A stretch of DNA of 64,000 nucleotides from Acidobacteriota bacterium (GCA_016192145.1 JACPUT010000002.1:248001-312000); one strand, 5' to 3'. Positions 1-7,730 are shown, numbered from the stretch's first letter. Numbers and translations are program-made. The notes: generated by a model not told the origin, from the sequence alone.

Positions 1-132
1 GGCAAGGCCTTCGACAAGCTGCCGGGCAAGGTGGTCTCCGGACCCGCGCCCCGTCCGCCCCGCACCATGTCCTTCGATATCCGTGGATCCAAGATCTACA
101 TCACGGATACCGAGGGCGGCGGTGTGGGTTAA
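1..132 (+). CDS. Rieske iron-sulfur protein, C-terminal fragment
   Basis: The reading frame is open from the window edge and stops with TAA at 130-132, giving the last 43 residues. They contain GPAPRPP followed by a short beta-strand tail, which matches the end of Rieske [2Fe-2S] subunits of cytochrome bc/b6f complexes, where a GPAPRP segment follows the cluster-binding loops. The cluster ligands lie upstream and are not visible. It sits 10 bases before a cytochrome b gene, as in petA-petB type operons, so the Rieske call rests on both the motif and the context. The role would be high-potential electron acceptor from quinol at the outer face of the membrane. Confidence 0.8.
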   Translation, partial: GKAFDKLPGKVVSGPAPRPPRTMSFDIRGSKIYITDTEGGGVG

Positions 133-142
133 GGGAGAACCG

Positions 143-1753
143 ATGCTGATCAAGTTCTGGAGCTTTCTGCAGGGCCTCCTCCCCCGCCGCGGGGTGGTGG
201 GCCACGTCTATCACGGCGTCCTGAACGCCCCCGTCAACTTCTTCCAGTGGTTCATGGAGCGCTGGGACAAGATGGACCTCTTCGACGAAACCCACGTCGA
301 GAAGGCCAAGACCAACCCTTTCTACGCCATCGGCGGCATGTGGTACTGGGTCTGGATGCTCGTGATCGCCAGCGGCGTGCTGCTGATGATCTACTACGTT
401 CCCGACACCAGCCAGGCCTTCGTCTCCATCGAGCGCATGCAGGCCAACTGGAAGTGGGGCGAGATCCCCATCGGGGCCCTGATCCGCGGCATCCACAAGT
501 ACGGCGCCGACGCCTTCATCATCCTGGCGACCCTCAAGGTCTACCGCATGTGGTTCACGGGCGGCTACAAGAACGGCCATGAGCTCAGCTTCATCGTGGC
601 CCTGCTCCTGCTCATCATCGGCATGTACTCCGGCCTCACGGGCTACCTGCTGATCTGGAACCAGCGCGCCCTGTGGGCGACCAAGGTGATGGCCACTTTC
701 CCGGGCTACCTCGACCAGAACCCCAGCTGGATCCCCGGCGGCGACTTCATCAACTGGACGAACCAGGGCAAGACCACGGCCCAGATCCTGCTCGGCGGCA
801 CCTCCATCGGCCCCGCCACGGTGACGCGCTTCTACGCGTTCCACTTCATGCTCAGCTTCCTCGTCATGATCTTCTTCGAGCTGCGCGTCTACCATCGCGG
901 CTTCAAGCGGATGAACATCAGCCGCTGGACCAAGTTCATCCTCTTCATGATGCTGGCCGGCATGGCCGTCCTGATCCCCGCGGCCCAGGGCAGCCCCGCC
1001 AACCCCGAGGTGACGCCCAACCCGATCCTCAGCGATTGGTACTTCCTCGCGATGTACCACATGCTCAAGCTCCAGGATCCCTACCTCGCCACGGTGCTCA
1101 CCGTGGGCGTGCCGGCCCTCGTGTTGCTGTCCCTCTTCATGGACCGCCGCCCCGAGACGGGCTTCAAGGAGCGGGCCATCGCGAACTGGATCGGCATTGG
1201 TGGCCTGATCTACTTCATCGTCTTCAGCTTCCTCATCATCAACAGCATCGCGGACCTGCACCGGGACGCACCCCTCTGGTACTACTCCATGGGCCTCTTC
1301 CTGCTCATCGGGTACTTCCAGGACTGGGGCTACGTGATGAAGCGGGATGGCAAGCAGTGGTGGGAGACCTTCCACGTCTTCTTCGTGGCCTTCCTCCTCG
1401 TCTCCATGAGCGCCAACACGCTGTTCCACTACTTCGGCGACATCCGTGAATGGAACGTGGCCGCGGCCGCGGAACTGCCCAAGGTGCTGGCCGCCCACCC
1501 CGGGTTCACCCAGGACCAGGCCCTGGACTTCCTCGAGAAGACCAAGCCCACCCTCAACCTCTGGCTCACGCCCGCCGCCACCCTGGCGAAGGGGATGCCC
1601 AAGGGGATGGAACTCTGGAAGCTCCACGTGGCCCTCTGGTTGATCATCCCTGCCGTGGGCACCGTGGTCGGCCTGTTCCGTTGGGGCGCCAAGCGCGATG
1701 CCCTCCTCGATGCCGCGGCCGCCAAGGCCAAGGCGAAGACCGCCGGAGCCTAG
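143..1753 (+). CDS. Cytochrome b-like subunit lacking bH heme ligands
   Basis: This is a 536-residue polytopic membrane protein of the cytochrome b/b6 family, longer than a typical b6 because it carries the subunit-IV part and extra C-terminal helices. ATG 143 follows a GGGAGAA ribosome site; an upstream in-frame ATG at 83 lies inside the Rieske gene. Helix B has His118, but the residue 14 further on, normally the second heme His, is Lys132. Helix D has His234, but the residue 14 further on is Arg248. By cytochrome b numbering the remaining pair binds the p-side heme bL, and both n-side bH ligands are lost. The Qo-site PEWY motif reads SDWY (297-300), so the acidic residue is kept. It is probably a quinol-oxidising subunit without a complete transmembrane heme wire, working with the second cytochrome b at 2436. 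Confidence 0.9.
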   Translation: MLIKFWSFLQGLLPRRGVVGHVYHGVLNAPVNFFQWFMERWDKMDLFDETHVEKAKTNPFYAIGGMWYWVWMLVIASGVLLMIYYVPDTSQAFVSIERMQANWKWGEIPIGALIRGIHKYGADAFIILATLKVYRMWFTGGYKNGHELSFIVALLLLIIGMYSGLTGYLLIWNQRALWATKVMATFPGYLDQNPSWIPGGDFINWTNQGKTTAQILLGGTSIGPATVTRFYAFHFMLSFLVMIFFELRVYHRGFKRMNISRWTKFILFMMLAGMAVLIPAAQGSPANPEVTPNPILSDWYFLAMYHMLKLQDPYLATVLTVGVPALVLLSLFMDRRPETGFKERAIANWIGIGGLIYFIVFSFLIINSIADLHRDAPLWYYSMGLFLLIGYFQDWGYVMKRDGKQWWETFHVFFVAFLLVSMSANTLFHYFGDIREWNVAAAAELPKVLAAHPGFTQDQALDFLEKTKPTLNLWLTPAATLAKGMPKGMELWKLHVALWLIIPAVGTVVGLFRWGAKRDALLDAAAAKAKAKTAGA

Positions 1754-1756
1754 GCC

Positions 1757-2047
1757 ATGTATTCCAACGGGCGAATCAAGACCAGCAAGTGGGTGGGGAT
1801 CATCCTCGCCGTGATCCTGCTGAGCCAGTGCATCGCCCATTGGAAGGCCTTCTTCGCCAGCGCCGGATTCATGAGCTACTTCGTGTTGATCGCCACCCTG
1901 ACCCTCTTCCTCCTCCTGATGGTGGGGCTGATGGTGGTGGTCTACGCGGAGGAGAAGGTCCAGGGGAAAGTCCAGCACCCCCGGCCGTGGTTCGACCGCA
2001 TGGCTGACCGTTTCTTCCTGATTCATTCCGATTCGACGAGGGGTTGA
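1757..2047 (+). CDS. Small two-helix membrane protein of the bc operon
   Basis: A 96-residue protein I do not recognise. It has two predicted membrane helices, at about residues 11-28 and 38-62, and a charged C-terminus rich in Lys, Arg and Asp. The gene starts three bases after the cytochrome b stop and ends two bases before the next start, so it is translationally packed into the operon. There is no heme or Cys-cluster motif; the single Cys is in the first helix. It is likely an accessory or structural subunit of the bc-type complex, inferred from context only. Confidence 0.75.
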   Translation: MYSNGRIKTSKWVGIILAVILLSQCIAHWKAFFASAGFMSYFVLIATLTLFLLLMVGLMVVVYAEEKVQGKVQHPRPWFDRMADRFFLIHSDSTRG

Positions 2048-2049
2048 CC

Positions 2050-2427
2050 GTGAAAAAACGGAACATCTTCGGAACCATCTTCCTGGTCTCAGGCCTGGGG
2101 ATCTTCTTCGTGCTCGGCGCCAACAGCATCTCCGCGGAGCTGCACGACGTCCTGCATGAGGCCCCCATGGGCGGGAAGATGCGGCAAAAAACGGCCCCCG
2201 CTCCCGTGAACAAGGCGCTCGACGGCATCCTGTTCAAGAGCTATCCGACCGTGGGCGACCTGCCGCACATGCAGGCCGACTTCGGCAACAAGGGCGTGAG
2301 CACCAGCGACAACCCCTTCCAGCAGTTCAACGTCGTCCGGTGGATGGGTTGGGCCTTCGTGATCGCGGCGCTCGCCGAGATCGGCGTGGCCTACTGGACC
2401 CGCACCAAGGTCCAGGTCGAGGAGTAG
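2050..2427 (+). CDS. Small membrane protein of the bc operon, GTG start
   Basis: A 125-residue protein with no family I recognise. An N-terminal helix (about residues 6-24) and a C-terminal helix (about 100-117) flank a soluble segment of roughly 75 residues, probably on the outer side. I chose GTG at 2050 because GAGGGG (2038-2043) lies six bases upstream; a TTG at 2044 has no room for a ribosome site. No CxxCH is present, so it is not a c-type cytochrome replacing cytochrome c1 or f. It follows the preceding gene by two bases and is followed eight bases later by the second cytochrome b, so a role in that complex is inferred. Confidence 0.75.
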   Translation: MKKRNIFGTIFLVSGLGIFFVLGANSISAELHDVLHEAPMGGKMRQKTAPAPVNKALDGILFKSYPTVGDLPHMQADFGNKGVSTSDNPFQQFNVVRWMGWAFVIAALAEIGVAYWTRTKVQVEE

Positions 2428-2435
2428 GAGGCGCC

Positions 2436-3710
2436 ATGTACAAGAAATTCCTCCAGCTCACGAAGAACCTCACGGTCTCCCTGGAAAAGGGCGTCAACTT
2501 CCTCACGACCCATGAGCACAACCCCCTGTATTTCCACGGGGCCCTGCCGCTCTACACCTTCTGGTTCCTGATCTTCTCCGGGATCATGCTGTGGATGTAC
2601 TACATCCCCACCCTGGAGCGCGCCTGGTCCAGCGTGAACTACATCACCAGCCTGCCCGTGTTCCTCAAGGACGCCGCCGGCCACCTGGTGCTCGACAAGA
2701 ACGGGGCCCCCATCGTGGACGCCGTGAACTCGGCCACGGGCATCCCCTACGGCGCCGTCGTGCGCGGCATCCACCGCTGGGGCGCCGCCGCCATGATGAT
2801 CACCACGCTGCTGCACATGTTCCGCGTGTACTTCACGGATCGGCACCGCAGCTGGCGCTGGCTCCCCTGGATCTCCGGCGTGTTCCTGCTCCTCTTCGTC
2901 CTCTTCGTGGGCATCACCGGCTACCTCCTCGTGTGGGACGCCCGGGCCTACCGCATGGTCGTGGAGACCCAGGACTGGCTCCGGGCCATGCCCCTCATCG
3001 GCAACTGGTCCGCCGAGTTCCTCGTGGGCGGCACGGGCATCAACGACTACACCCTCACTCGCTTCTTCTTCTTCCACATCGGCGGGGCCACGCTCCTCTT
3101 CGTGCTGGTCTGGGTGCACTTCATCCGCCTGCACGATCCCGTGGTCACCCCCAGCCGGGCCACGAACTTCCTCACCCTCGGCTTCATCCTCGTGGCCGCC
3201 GGCGCCCTGCCCGCCATCAACATCACCGAACAGCTGATTCAGCAGTTCCCCTCCCTGGCCTCGGATCGCGCCTACATCGGCTCCGATTCCCCCGCCCAGA
3301 TCGGCGTGCTCGTGGAAACCATGCGCTATGACGCCTGGTACCTCTTCCCTTACTACCTGATCAACAAGGCCGGTGTCGGTGGCGCCTGGGCCATCCTCGG
3401 CGCCTCCACCCTGCTGCTCATGGTGGCCCCCTTCTATCCCAAGGACCGCCGCGACAACCTGGCCGCCGTCATCGAAGCCAAGTGCACGGGTTGCACCTTC
3501 TGCTCCCTGGATTGCCCCTTCGAGGCGATCACCATGCAGGAACGGGCCCCCGGATCCAAGTTCAAGCTCATCGCGGTCGTGCAGGAAGCGCGCTGCTCCG
3601 AGTGCGGCGTCTGCGTGGGGGCCTGCCCCTTCCAAGCCATCGAGTTGCCGAACACGCATTCCAAGACCATCGAAGCCGAAGTGCTCGACCTTCTGAAGAC
3701 GGGGGCCTAA
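2436..3710 (+). CDS. Cytochrome b fused to a 2x[4Fe-4S] ferredoxin domain
   Basis: A 424-residue fusion. Residues 1-335 are a cytochrome b N-domain with extra helices. All four heme ligands are present at the expected 14-residue steps, His113/His127 in helix B and His214/His228 in helix D. The Qo-type motif reads DAWY (299-302), so the usual Glu is Ala. Residues 345-405 are a bacterial-type ferredoxin with two CxxCxxCxxxCP motifs (C350, C353, C356, C360 and C387, C390, C393, C397). ATG 2436 follows GGAGG. With the helices placed as in cytochrome b, the clusters are likely on the cytoplasmic side, next to heme bH, which would link the quinone pool to a soluble or MvhD-type iron-sulfur chain. 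The next gene starts directly after the stop. Confidence 0.9.
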   Translation: MYKKFLQLTKNLTVSLEKGVNFLTTHEHNPLYFHGALPLYTFWFLIFSGIMLWMYYIPTLERAWSSVNYITSLPVFLKDAAGHLVLDKNGAPIVDAVNSATGIPYGAVVRGIHRWGAAAMMITTLLHMFRVYFTDRHRSWRWLPWISGVFLLLFVLFVGITGYLLVWDARAYRMVVETQDWLRAMPLIGNWSAEFLVGGTGINDYTLTRFFFFHIGGATLLFVLVWVHFIRLHDPVVTPSRATNFLTLGFILVAAGALPAINITEQLIQQFPSLASDRAYIGSDSPAQIGVLVETMRYDAWYLFPYYLINKAGVGGAWAILGASTLLLMVAPFYPKDRRDNLAAVIEAKCTGCTFCSLDCPFEAITMQERAPGSKFKLIAVVQEARCSECGVCVGACPFQAIELPNTHSKTIEAEVLDLLKTGA

Positions 3711-4127
3711 ATGAGCGAAGCCAATGTGAACACGGGCGAAAAGAAGCCCCGCGTCATCATCGGGTTCGTCTGCGAACGGTCCATCCCCATCACGGAGATG
3801 ATCGACGCGCAGAAGGCCCTCGTGGATGACCCCGAGACGAAGATCGTCATCCTGCCCTGCTCGGGCATGGTGAAGCCCACCCAGATGGAGCTGGCCCTCA
3901 CCAAAGGCGCCGACGCCACCTTCGTGTGCGGCTGCGCCATTGGCGACTGCCACTACCGCACGGGCAACATCATGATCCGCGAACGCCTCGAGGGCGAACG
4001 CAACCCCAAGCTGCGCAAGGCCACCGACAAGCGCCGCGTCGGCATGTTTTTCTACACCATGAAGGACCGCCGCACTTTCCTCGACGCCCTGGCCCAGTTC
4101 AAGGCCGCGGTTTCCGATATCCAGTAG
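3711..4127 (+). CDS. MvhD-like hydrogenase/heterodisulfide reductase iron-sulfur subunit
   Basis: A 138-residue soluble protein of the MvhD (FrhD/MvhD) family, which carries electrons between hydrogenases or other donors and heterodisulfide reductase-type modules. The family core is visible: PCSGMVKP (Cys50), then an ALTKGAD segment, then CGCAIGDCHYRTGN (Cys73, Cys75, Cys80). The N-terminal CxxC of classical MvhD is reduced to one Cys (Cys21), so cluster ligation may differ. The gene begins at the base after the stop of the ferredoxin-cytochrome b gene, which suggests the product docks on that ferredoxin domain. No hydrogenase or HdrABC gene is visible nearby, so its redox partner is unknown. 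Confidence 0.85.
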   Translation: MSEANVNTGEKKPRVIIGFVCERSIPITEMIDAQKALVDDPETKIVILPCSGMVKPTQMELALTKGADATFVCGCAIGDCHYRTGNIMIRERLEGERNPKLRKATDKRRVGMFFYTMKDRRTFLDALAQFKAAVSDIQ

Positions 4128-4136
4128 GAGACGACG

Positions 4137-4283
4137 ATGGCCGCCCCCACTAAAACGGCAGGCAAGAACGCCGAGCCCAAGGTCAGCAGCTACATGGTCA
4201 TGCTGCGCTACCTGGCCTTCTACCTCTTCTTCTTTGGTGTGCTCTACCTCGTCGGCCTCTTCGGCGAAGTGGCTGAAAGCTAG
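4137..4283 (+). CDS. 48-residue single-helix microprotein
   Basis: A short gene with ATG at 4137 after GGAGACGACG and stop TAG at 4281-4283. The product has an Ala/Lys-rich head of about 18 residues, then one hydrophobic helix rich in Phe, Tyr and Leu (about residues 20-42), ending in a short acidic tail. It lies nine bases after the MvhD-like gene and ten before the next microprotein. Its size and topology resemble the single-helix small subunits of bc/b6f and oxidase complexes, but I recognise no specific family. Confidence 0.65.
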   Translation: MAAPTKTAGKNAEPKVSSYMVMLRYLAFYLFFFGVLYLVGLFGEVAES

Positions 4284-4293
4284 GGAGGTCCAT

Positions 4294-4473
4294 ATGACCG
4301 AGATCCACGAACATCAGACCCCGGACACCAACACCGAGGACGCTCCCATCACCAACAAGGAGATCCTCAAGGAGAACTGGGTGCTTCGCAACGCCCTGAT
4401 CGTCTTCATCCTCATGCTGGCGGTGCCCCTCATCCTGGCCTGGAAGTTCAACTGGTTCCTCATCGCCGGCTGA
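4294..4473 (+). CDS. 59-residue single-helix microprotein
   Basis: ATG 4294 follows a strong GGGAGG ribosome site. The first 35 residues are polar, rich in Thr, Asp, Glu and His; the rest forms one membrane helix (about residues 36-57) ending AG. It belongs to the same tight operon. No known family is recognised. A structural subunit of the bc-type complex is the simplest reading, by context only. Confidence 0.65.
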   Translation: MTEIHEHQTPDTNTEDAPITNKEILKENWVLRNALIVFILMLAVPLILAWKFNWFLIAG

Positions 4474-4587
4474 GCCATCCCCGAGCGGGGGGACCGCCTG
4501 CTCGCGTGGCTCGCGATGTCCCCCCAAGCCCCCACCAAGGGGGCCCGGCCAAGCCGGCCCCCCTTGCTCCACTCCCCGGAGGTCCCC

Positions 4588-4785
4588 ATGGATCCCATGC
4601 AGACCAAGCTCATGGTCATCACCTTCACGGTGGTGGGCCTCGCCTTCGCGGCCGGTTTCGTCATGGTGGCCGTGTGGGCCATCCGCGCCGGGCAATTCAA
4701 GGATGTCGAGGGCGTGAAGTACCGGATGCTCAAGGACTTCAACGCCAAGGGCGAACAGAAGGACGGCGAAGAGTTCAAGGGATAG
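4588..4785 (+). CDS. FixS/CcoS-like small membrane protein
   Basis: A 65-residue protein with one N-terminal helix (about residues 9-29) followed by WAIRAGQFKDVEG, which resembles the WxxxxGQFxDLEG signature after the helix of CcoS/FixS, the cbb3 oxidase assembly factor. I chose ATG 4588 because GGAGGT sits five bases upstream; the frame is open further upstream without a good start. No ccoNOQP genes are in view, so it may serve an oxidase encoded elsewhere or may have been co-opted by this complex. The 114-base gap before it holds a GC-rich imperfect hairpin (about 4539-4563) without a T tract. Confidence 0.6.
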   Translation: MDPMQTKLMVITFTVVGLAFAAGFVMVAVWAIRAGQFKDVEGVKYRMLKDFNAKGEQKDGEEFKG

Positions 4786-4872
4786 CCTGGAGGCCGGAGA
4801 CTGCAGTCCGGAGACCGAATCGCGTCGCGCTCCATGGGCGCCGTTCCTTTGGGGTCGGCAGCCTCCAGCCTA
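4783..4872. repeat. Inverted-repeat element, GGCTGGA family, copy 1
   Basis: The element sits between the converging ends of the FixS-like gene and maf and touches both stop codons. The left arm (from 4783) is made of degenerate CTGGAGGC/CGGAGAC units; the right arm (4855-4872) is their imperfect reverse complement, sharing CTGGAGGC. The unit is the same as in the element at 38280-38414. Confidence 0.6.
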
Positions 4873-5493
4873 CTTCGGCATCCCCACCCACAGGTTCAGC
4901 ACCTTCAGCTCGAACAACAGCCCCGCGAGGCGTTCCACCGGCAGCCCCATGACGGTGGCGAAGCTGCCCTCCACGCGCTCGATGAAGAGGGCGCCGATGC
5001 CCTGGATGGCGTAGCTGCCGGCCTTGTCCATGGGTTCGCCGGTGGCCACGTACCAGCGGGCCTGCTCCTCGGTGAAGGGGCGGAAGAAGACCTGGGCGGT
5101 ATCCACGAAGCTGTGCACCTCGTCGTTGCGGCGCAGGGCCATGCCCGTGTGCACCTGATGGGCGCGGCCCTGCAGCAACATGAGCATGCGCACGGCGTCT
5201 TCCACGTGCTCGGGCTTGTTGAGGGTGTGGTGATCCACGGCCACGGTGGTATCTGCCGCCAGCACCCAGCGCCCGGGGTTCCGCGCGCAGACGACCTCGG
5301 CCTTCGTGCGGGCCAGCCGCAGCACGAGGTTCTCGGGATCCTCATCCATGATGGGCGTCTCGTCCACGTCGGGCAGCTGCACCTCGAAGGGCAGGTTCAG
5401 GGCCTCCAGCCACTGCTTCCGCCGCGGGCTGCCGCTGGCGAGCACGAGGGGCGCCATGATGCGGGTGGTGTCGCCGGTGTGGGCCTGGCTCAT
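4870..5493 (-). CDS. maf: Maf-family nucleoside triphosphate pyrophosphatase
   Basis: A 207-residue Maf/YhdE/YceF family protein, a house-cleaning enzyme that hydrolyses non-canonical or methylated nucleoside triphosphates to monophosphates. The N-terminal ASGSPRRK substrate-binding motif, the VDET motif and the conserved ADTTV and GSYAIQG segments are visible. The ORF start at 5493 overlaps the upstream GNAT stop as ATGA, which favours it over an internal ATG at 5457, although the latter lies closer to the conserved core. It is the last gene of the lnt-GNAT-maf run. Confidence 0.9.
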   Translation of the reverse strand: MSQAHTGDTTRIMAPLVLASGSPRRKQWLEALNLPFEVQLPDVDETPIMDEDPENLVLRLARTKAEVVCARNPGRWVLAADTTVAVDHHTLNKPEHVEDAVRMLMLLQGRAHQVHTGMALRRNDEVHSFVDTAQVFFRPFTEEQARWYVATGEPMDKAGSYAIQGIGALFIERVEGSFATVMGLPVERLAGLLFELKVLNLWVGMPK

Positions 5494-5987
5494 CGGATCC
5501 CCCGGGCGCGGAGCTCGGCGGCCGTCACGCGCATGTGGATGGTGGCGTGGGCTTCGGCATCCTGGAAGCCGAAGCGTTCATAGAGCCGGTTGGCATCGCG
5601 GGTCTCCAGCACGAAGCGCTGCACCTCGCCCCCCGCCGGGTGCCGCAGGGCCCACGTGACGAGGGTGGAAGCGATGCCGTGGCCCGCGAGGTCCTTCGCG
5701 GTGACGACGTCGTAGAGCTTGGCTTCGTAGGCCCCATCGGACCAGAGTCGCGTGGTGGCCACGAGGCGCCCCCCCCGGGCGCCCTCGGGCTCGAGGCGGG
5801 CCGTGAGCAGCCGGCTTCCGGCGAGGAGGCGGCGCCACTGCTCCAGGGTGCGATCGGCGGTCCAGAACACCTCCTCGGCCTGGAAGAAGGTCTGCAGCTC
5901 GCGCGGGTCGATGGTCCACGTCTCGTCCGCGAAGGCCACGCGGCCGAGGGGGGTGGCGAGGGGCTCGGGGGCGCGGTCCGAAGTCAT
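5490..5987 (-). CDS. GNAT-family N-acetyltransferase
   Basis: A 165-residue acetyltransferase of the Gcn5-related fold. The acetyl-CoA loop is seen as DLAGHGIAS, a variant of the usual Q/RxxGxG/A, followed by helix-strand segments and a C-terminal RLYERFGFQ, typical of motif B. The substrate is unknown; small molecules, antibiotics and protein termini are all possible. I chose ATG 5987 because it overlaps the lnt stop as ATGA; another ATG at 5999 is also in frame. Overlaps on both sides argue for co-translation with lnt and maf. Confidence 0.85.
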   Translation of the reverse strand: MTSDRAPEPLATPLGRVAFADETWTIDPRELQTFFQAEEVFWTADRTLEQWRRLLAGSRLLTARLEPEGARGGRLVATTRLWSDGAYEAKLYDVVTAKDLAGHGIASTLVTWALRHPAGGEVQRFVLETRDANRLYERFGFQDAEAHATIHMRVTAAELRARGIR

Positions 5988-7468
5988 CGAGAGCGCCATG
6001 CTAGCACCCCTGTCGCGACCAGCAGGAAGCCACCCAGGAACAGGACCCAAGCTCCACTCCGGGCGGGCGTCCGGATGGGCCGCCAAGCCAGGGAGAAGGC
6101 GTACTCCGCCCGGGTGAGGGGCGCGCCCCACAGTTGGCCGCTGCCGTCCTCGCGGTACACGCCGCTCATGCCGCTGAGGGTGCTGCGGAGCAGCGGCACA
6201 CCGAGCTCCGCGGCCCGCAACCGGATCTGGGCGCCGTGGAGCCGCGTGGCGGGGCTGAGGTCGAACCAGCCGTCGTTGGTGTGGTTGGTGAGCAGGTCCG
6301 CCTGGCTGAGCCCGAGCCCCTCCCGGCTCCGCTCGGGCAGCAGGGCCTCGCTGCAGATCAGGGAGTGGATGCGGATGTCGCCGGTGGGCGAAGGCACGCG
6401 GAAGGCCTCGGCCACGAGCGCGCCCGGCTCCTGGCTGAGGATGCCCATCTGCCGATCCAGGAAGCGGCGCAGGGCCGGAGGCCCGGGATTGCGCTCGCCG
6501 AACCACATGGGCACCACCTTGGCCTGCAGGAAGGAGGGGCGCCCCGGGGCCTCGCCCCGGATGAGGTTGAAGGGCCCGCCTTCGGTACCGAAGAGCCAGG
6601 CCAGCTGGCGGCGCTCGGCTTCCTGATGGAGCCCGGGTTGGGCACCCCGGTGATCCTGGCCGAGGACGGAGCTCTCGGGCCAGAGCAGGAGCAGCGGCGC
6701 GTCGGCGCGGGGGAGGTGGTGGTTCGCCAGGGCGGCATCGGTCTGGGCCCAGGCCCGGGCCGCCATGCCCGGGAAACGCTCCCCCACGGGGAAGTTGGGC
6801 TGGATCATGAGCACGTCCAGGCGGTGCTCGGGCCCTCGGGGCAACAGGAACCAGGCGATTCCGAGCAGGGCCATCAGGCCGAACGCGGCGATGGGCGCGG
6901 ACAGGCGGCGGGGCCGATCCTGCACGAGCCCCGAAGCGGCCAGGGCCCCGGCGCCCCAGGCCAGGGCGCCGAGGAAGGGGGAGGGCAGGAAGGCCGCCGA
7001 GCGCGCCAGGAAGGGCAGGGCCCCGAAGGCGCTGCCCCAGGACCAGTCGTAGATGTGGAAGGCGAAGCGCTCCCAGAGCAGCCAGGCCAGGGCGGTGCCG
7101 CAGGCGGCGGCCCACGGCCCGCGCTTCAGGAGGCGGAACCCGATCCAGGCGACGAGGGCCAGCCCCAATCCCTCGTAGGACCAGAACAGGAGCCCCACGC
7201 CCAGGGAGGCCAGGTGGGGCAGGCCGCCCTTGGTCTCCATCACGGCGGGCACCCAGGCGTAGCCCAGGGCCATGCCCAGCGTCGGCCCCAGCCAGAGCCA
7301 GCCGAAGCCGCGGCCCCGGAAGGCCGCTTCGCAAAGGGCCAGCGGCAGCGCCAGGGCGCAGAGCACCTCCACCCAGCCGCCCAGCATTCCCAGGCTGCGG
7401 AAGGCGCCCACGAAGAGGGCGGCGAGGACAAGGGATTCGAAAGCGTGGCGGAAACGGGGGGCGGTCAT
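5984..7468 (-). CDS. lnt: Apolipoprotein N-acyltransferase
   Basis: A 494-residue inner-membrane enzyme that transfers an acyl chain to the N-terminal Cys of apolipoproteins, the last step of lipoprotein maturation. About six hydrophobic segments fill residues 12-210, followed by a periplasmic nitrilase-type domain and a last helix near 470-490. The nitrilase triad is visible as Glu265 (WPES), Lys317 (KVVPMWFGE) and Cys372 (ICSE). The Cys neighbourhood differs slightly from the common CYE. It is the first gene of a three-gene overlapping set. Confidence 0.93.
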   Translation of the reverse strand: MTAPRFRHAFESLVLAALFVGAFRSLGMLGGWVEVLCALALPLALCEAAFRGRGFGWLWLGPTLGMALGYAWVPAVMETKGGLPHLASLGVGLLFWSYEGLGLALVAWIGFRLLKRGPWAAACGTALAWLLWERFAFHIYDWSWGSAFGALPFLARSAAFLPSPFLGALAWGAGALAASGLVQDRPRRLSAPIAAFGLMALLGIAWFLLPRGPEHRLDVLMIQPNFPVGERFPGMAARAWAQTDAALANHHLPRADAPLLLLWPESSVLGQDHRGAQPGLHQEAERRQLAWLFGTEGGPFNLIRGEAPGRPSFLQAKVVPMWFGERNPGPPALRRFLDRQMGILSQEPGALVAEAFRVPSPTGDIRIHSLICSEALLPERSREGLGLSQADLLTNHTNDGWFDLSPATRLHGAQIRLRAAELGVPLLRSTLSGMSGVYREDGSGQLWGAPLTRAEYAFSLAWRPIRTPARSGAWVLFLGGFLLVATGVLAWRSR

Positions 7469-7518
7469 GGGAGGGGGCTCCGCTGGAAGGCGGGGATGTA
7501 AAGGCCTTTACCTGCATG

Positions 7519-7650
7519 ACGCAGAGGCGCAGAGGCGCAGAGGCGCAGAGGGGTCGCAACCCTACTCCAAGGCGTGGCCAGGGTGGCTCCGCCTTCATTC
7601 CGGGCCTCCCCAAGCCCCTCCGCGCCTCTGCGCCTCTGCGCCTCTGCGTT
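7519..7650. repeat. Inverted-repeat element, CGCAGAGG family, copy 1
   Basis: The left arm 7519-7552 is four consecutive GCAGAGGC-type units; the right arm 7616-7650 is its near-perfect reverse complement, with one mismatch over about 34 bases. The roughly 60-base centre carries no ORF. The element lies upstream of lnt and downstream of the SpoU gene. It belongs to the same family as 35821-35941. Confidence 0.85.
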
Positions 7651-7730
7651 AGGTTTTTCACCCAGCTCAACTCTGCCGGATGCCATTCCCAAGGTCGAGA
7701 TGGCTAACCTTCGGGTTTCGGATCGAAGCC

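Noticed and set aside
101-2026. 641-codon open frame on the minus strand across the cytochrome b gene
   Set aside because: Composition is Gly/His/Glu-rich antisense of a high-GC coding gene, with no recognisable domain and a real gene on the other strand.
4539-4563. Terminator between the microprotein genes
   Set aside because: The GC-rich stem has a mismatch and no T tract, and the operon appears to continue into the FixS-like gene.
7519-7650. Possible CRISPR-like repeats of GCAGAGGC
   Set aside because: The units are 8 bp, directly adjacent with no spacers, and are mirrored as an inverted repeat; no cas genes are in the window.
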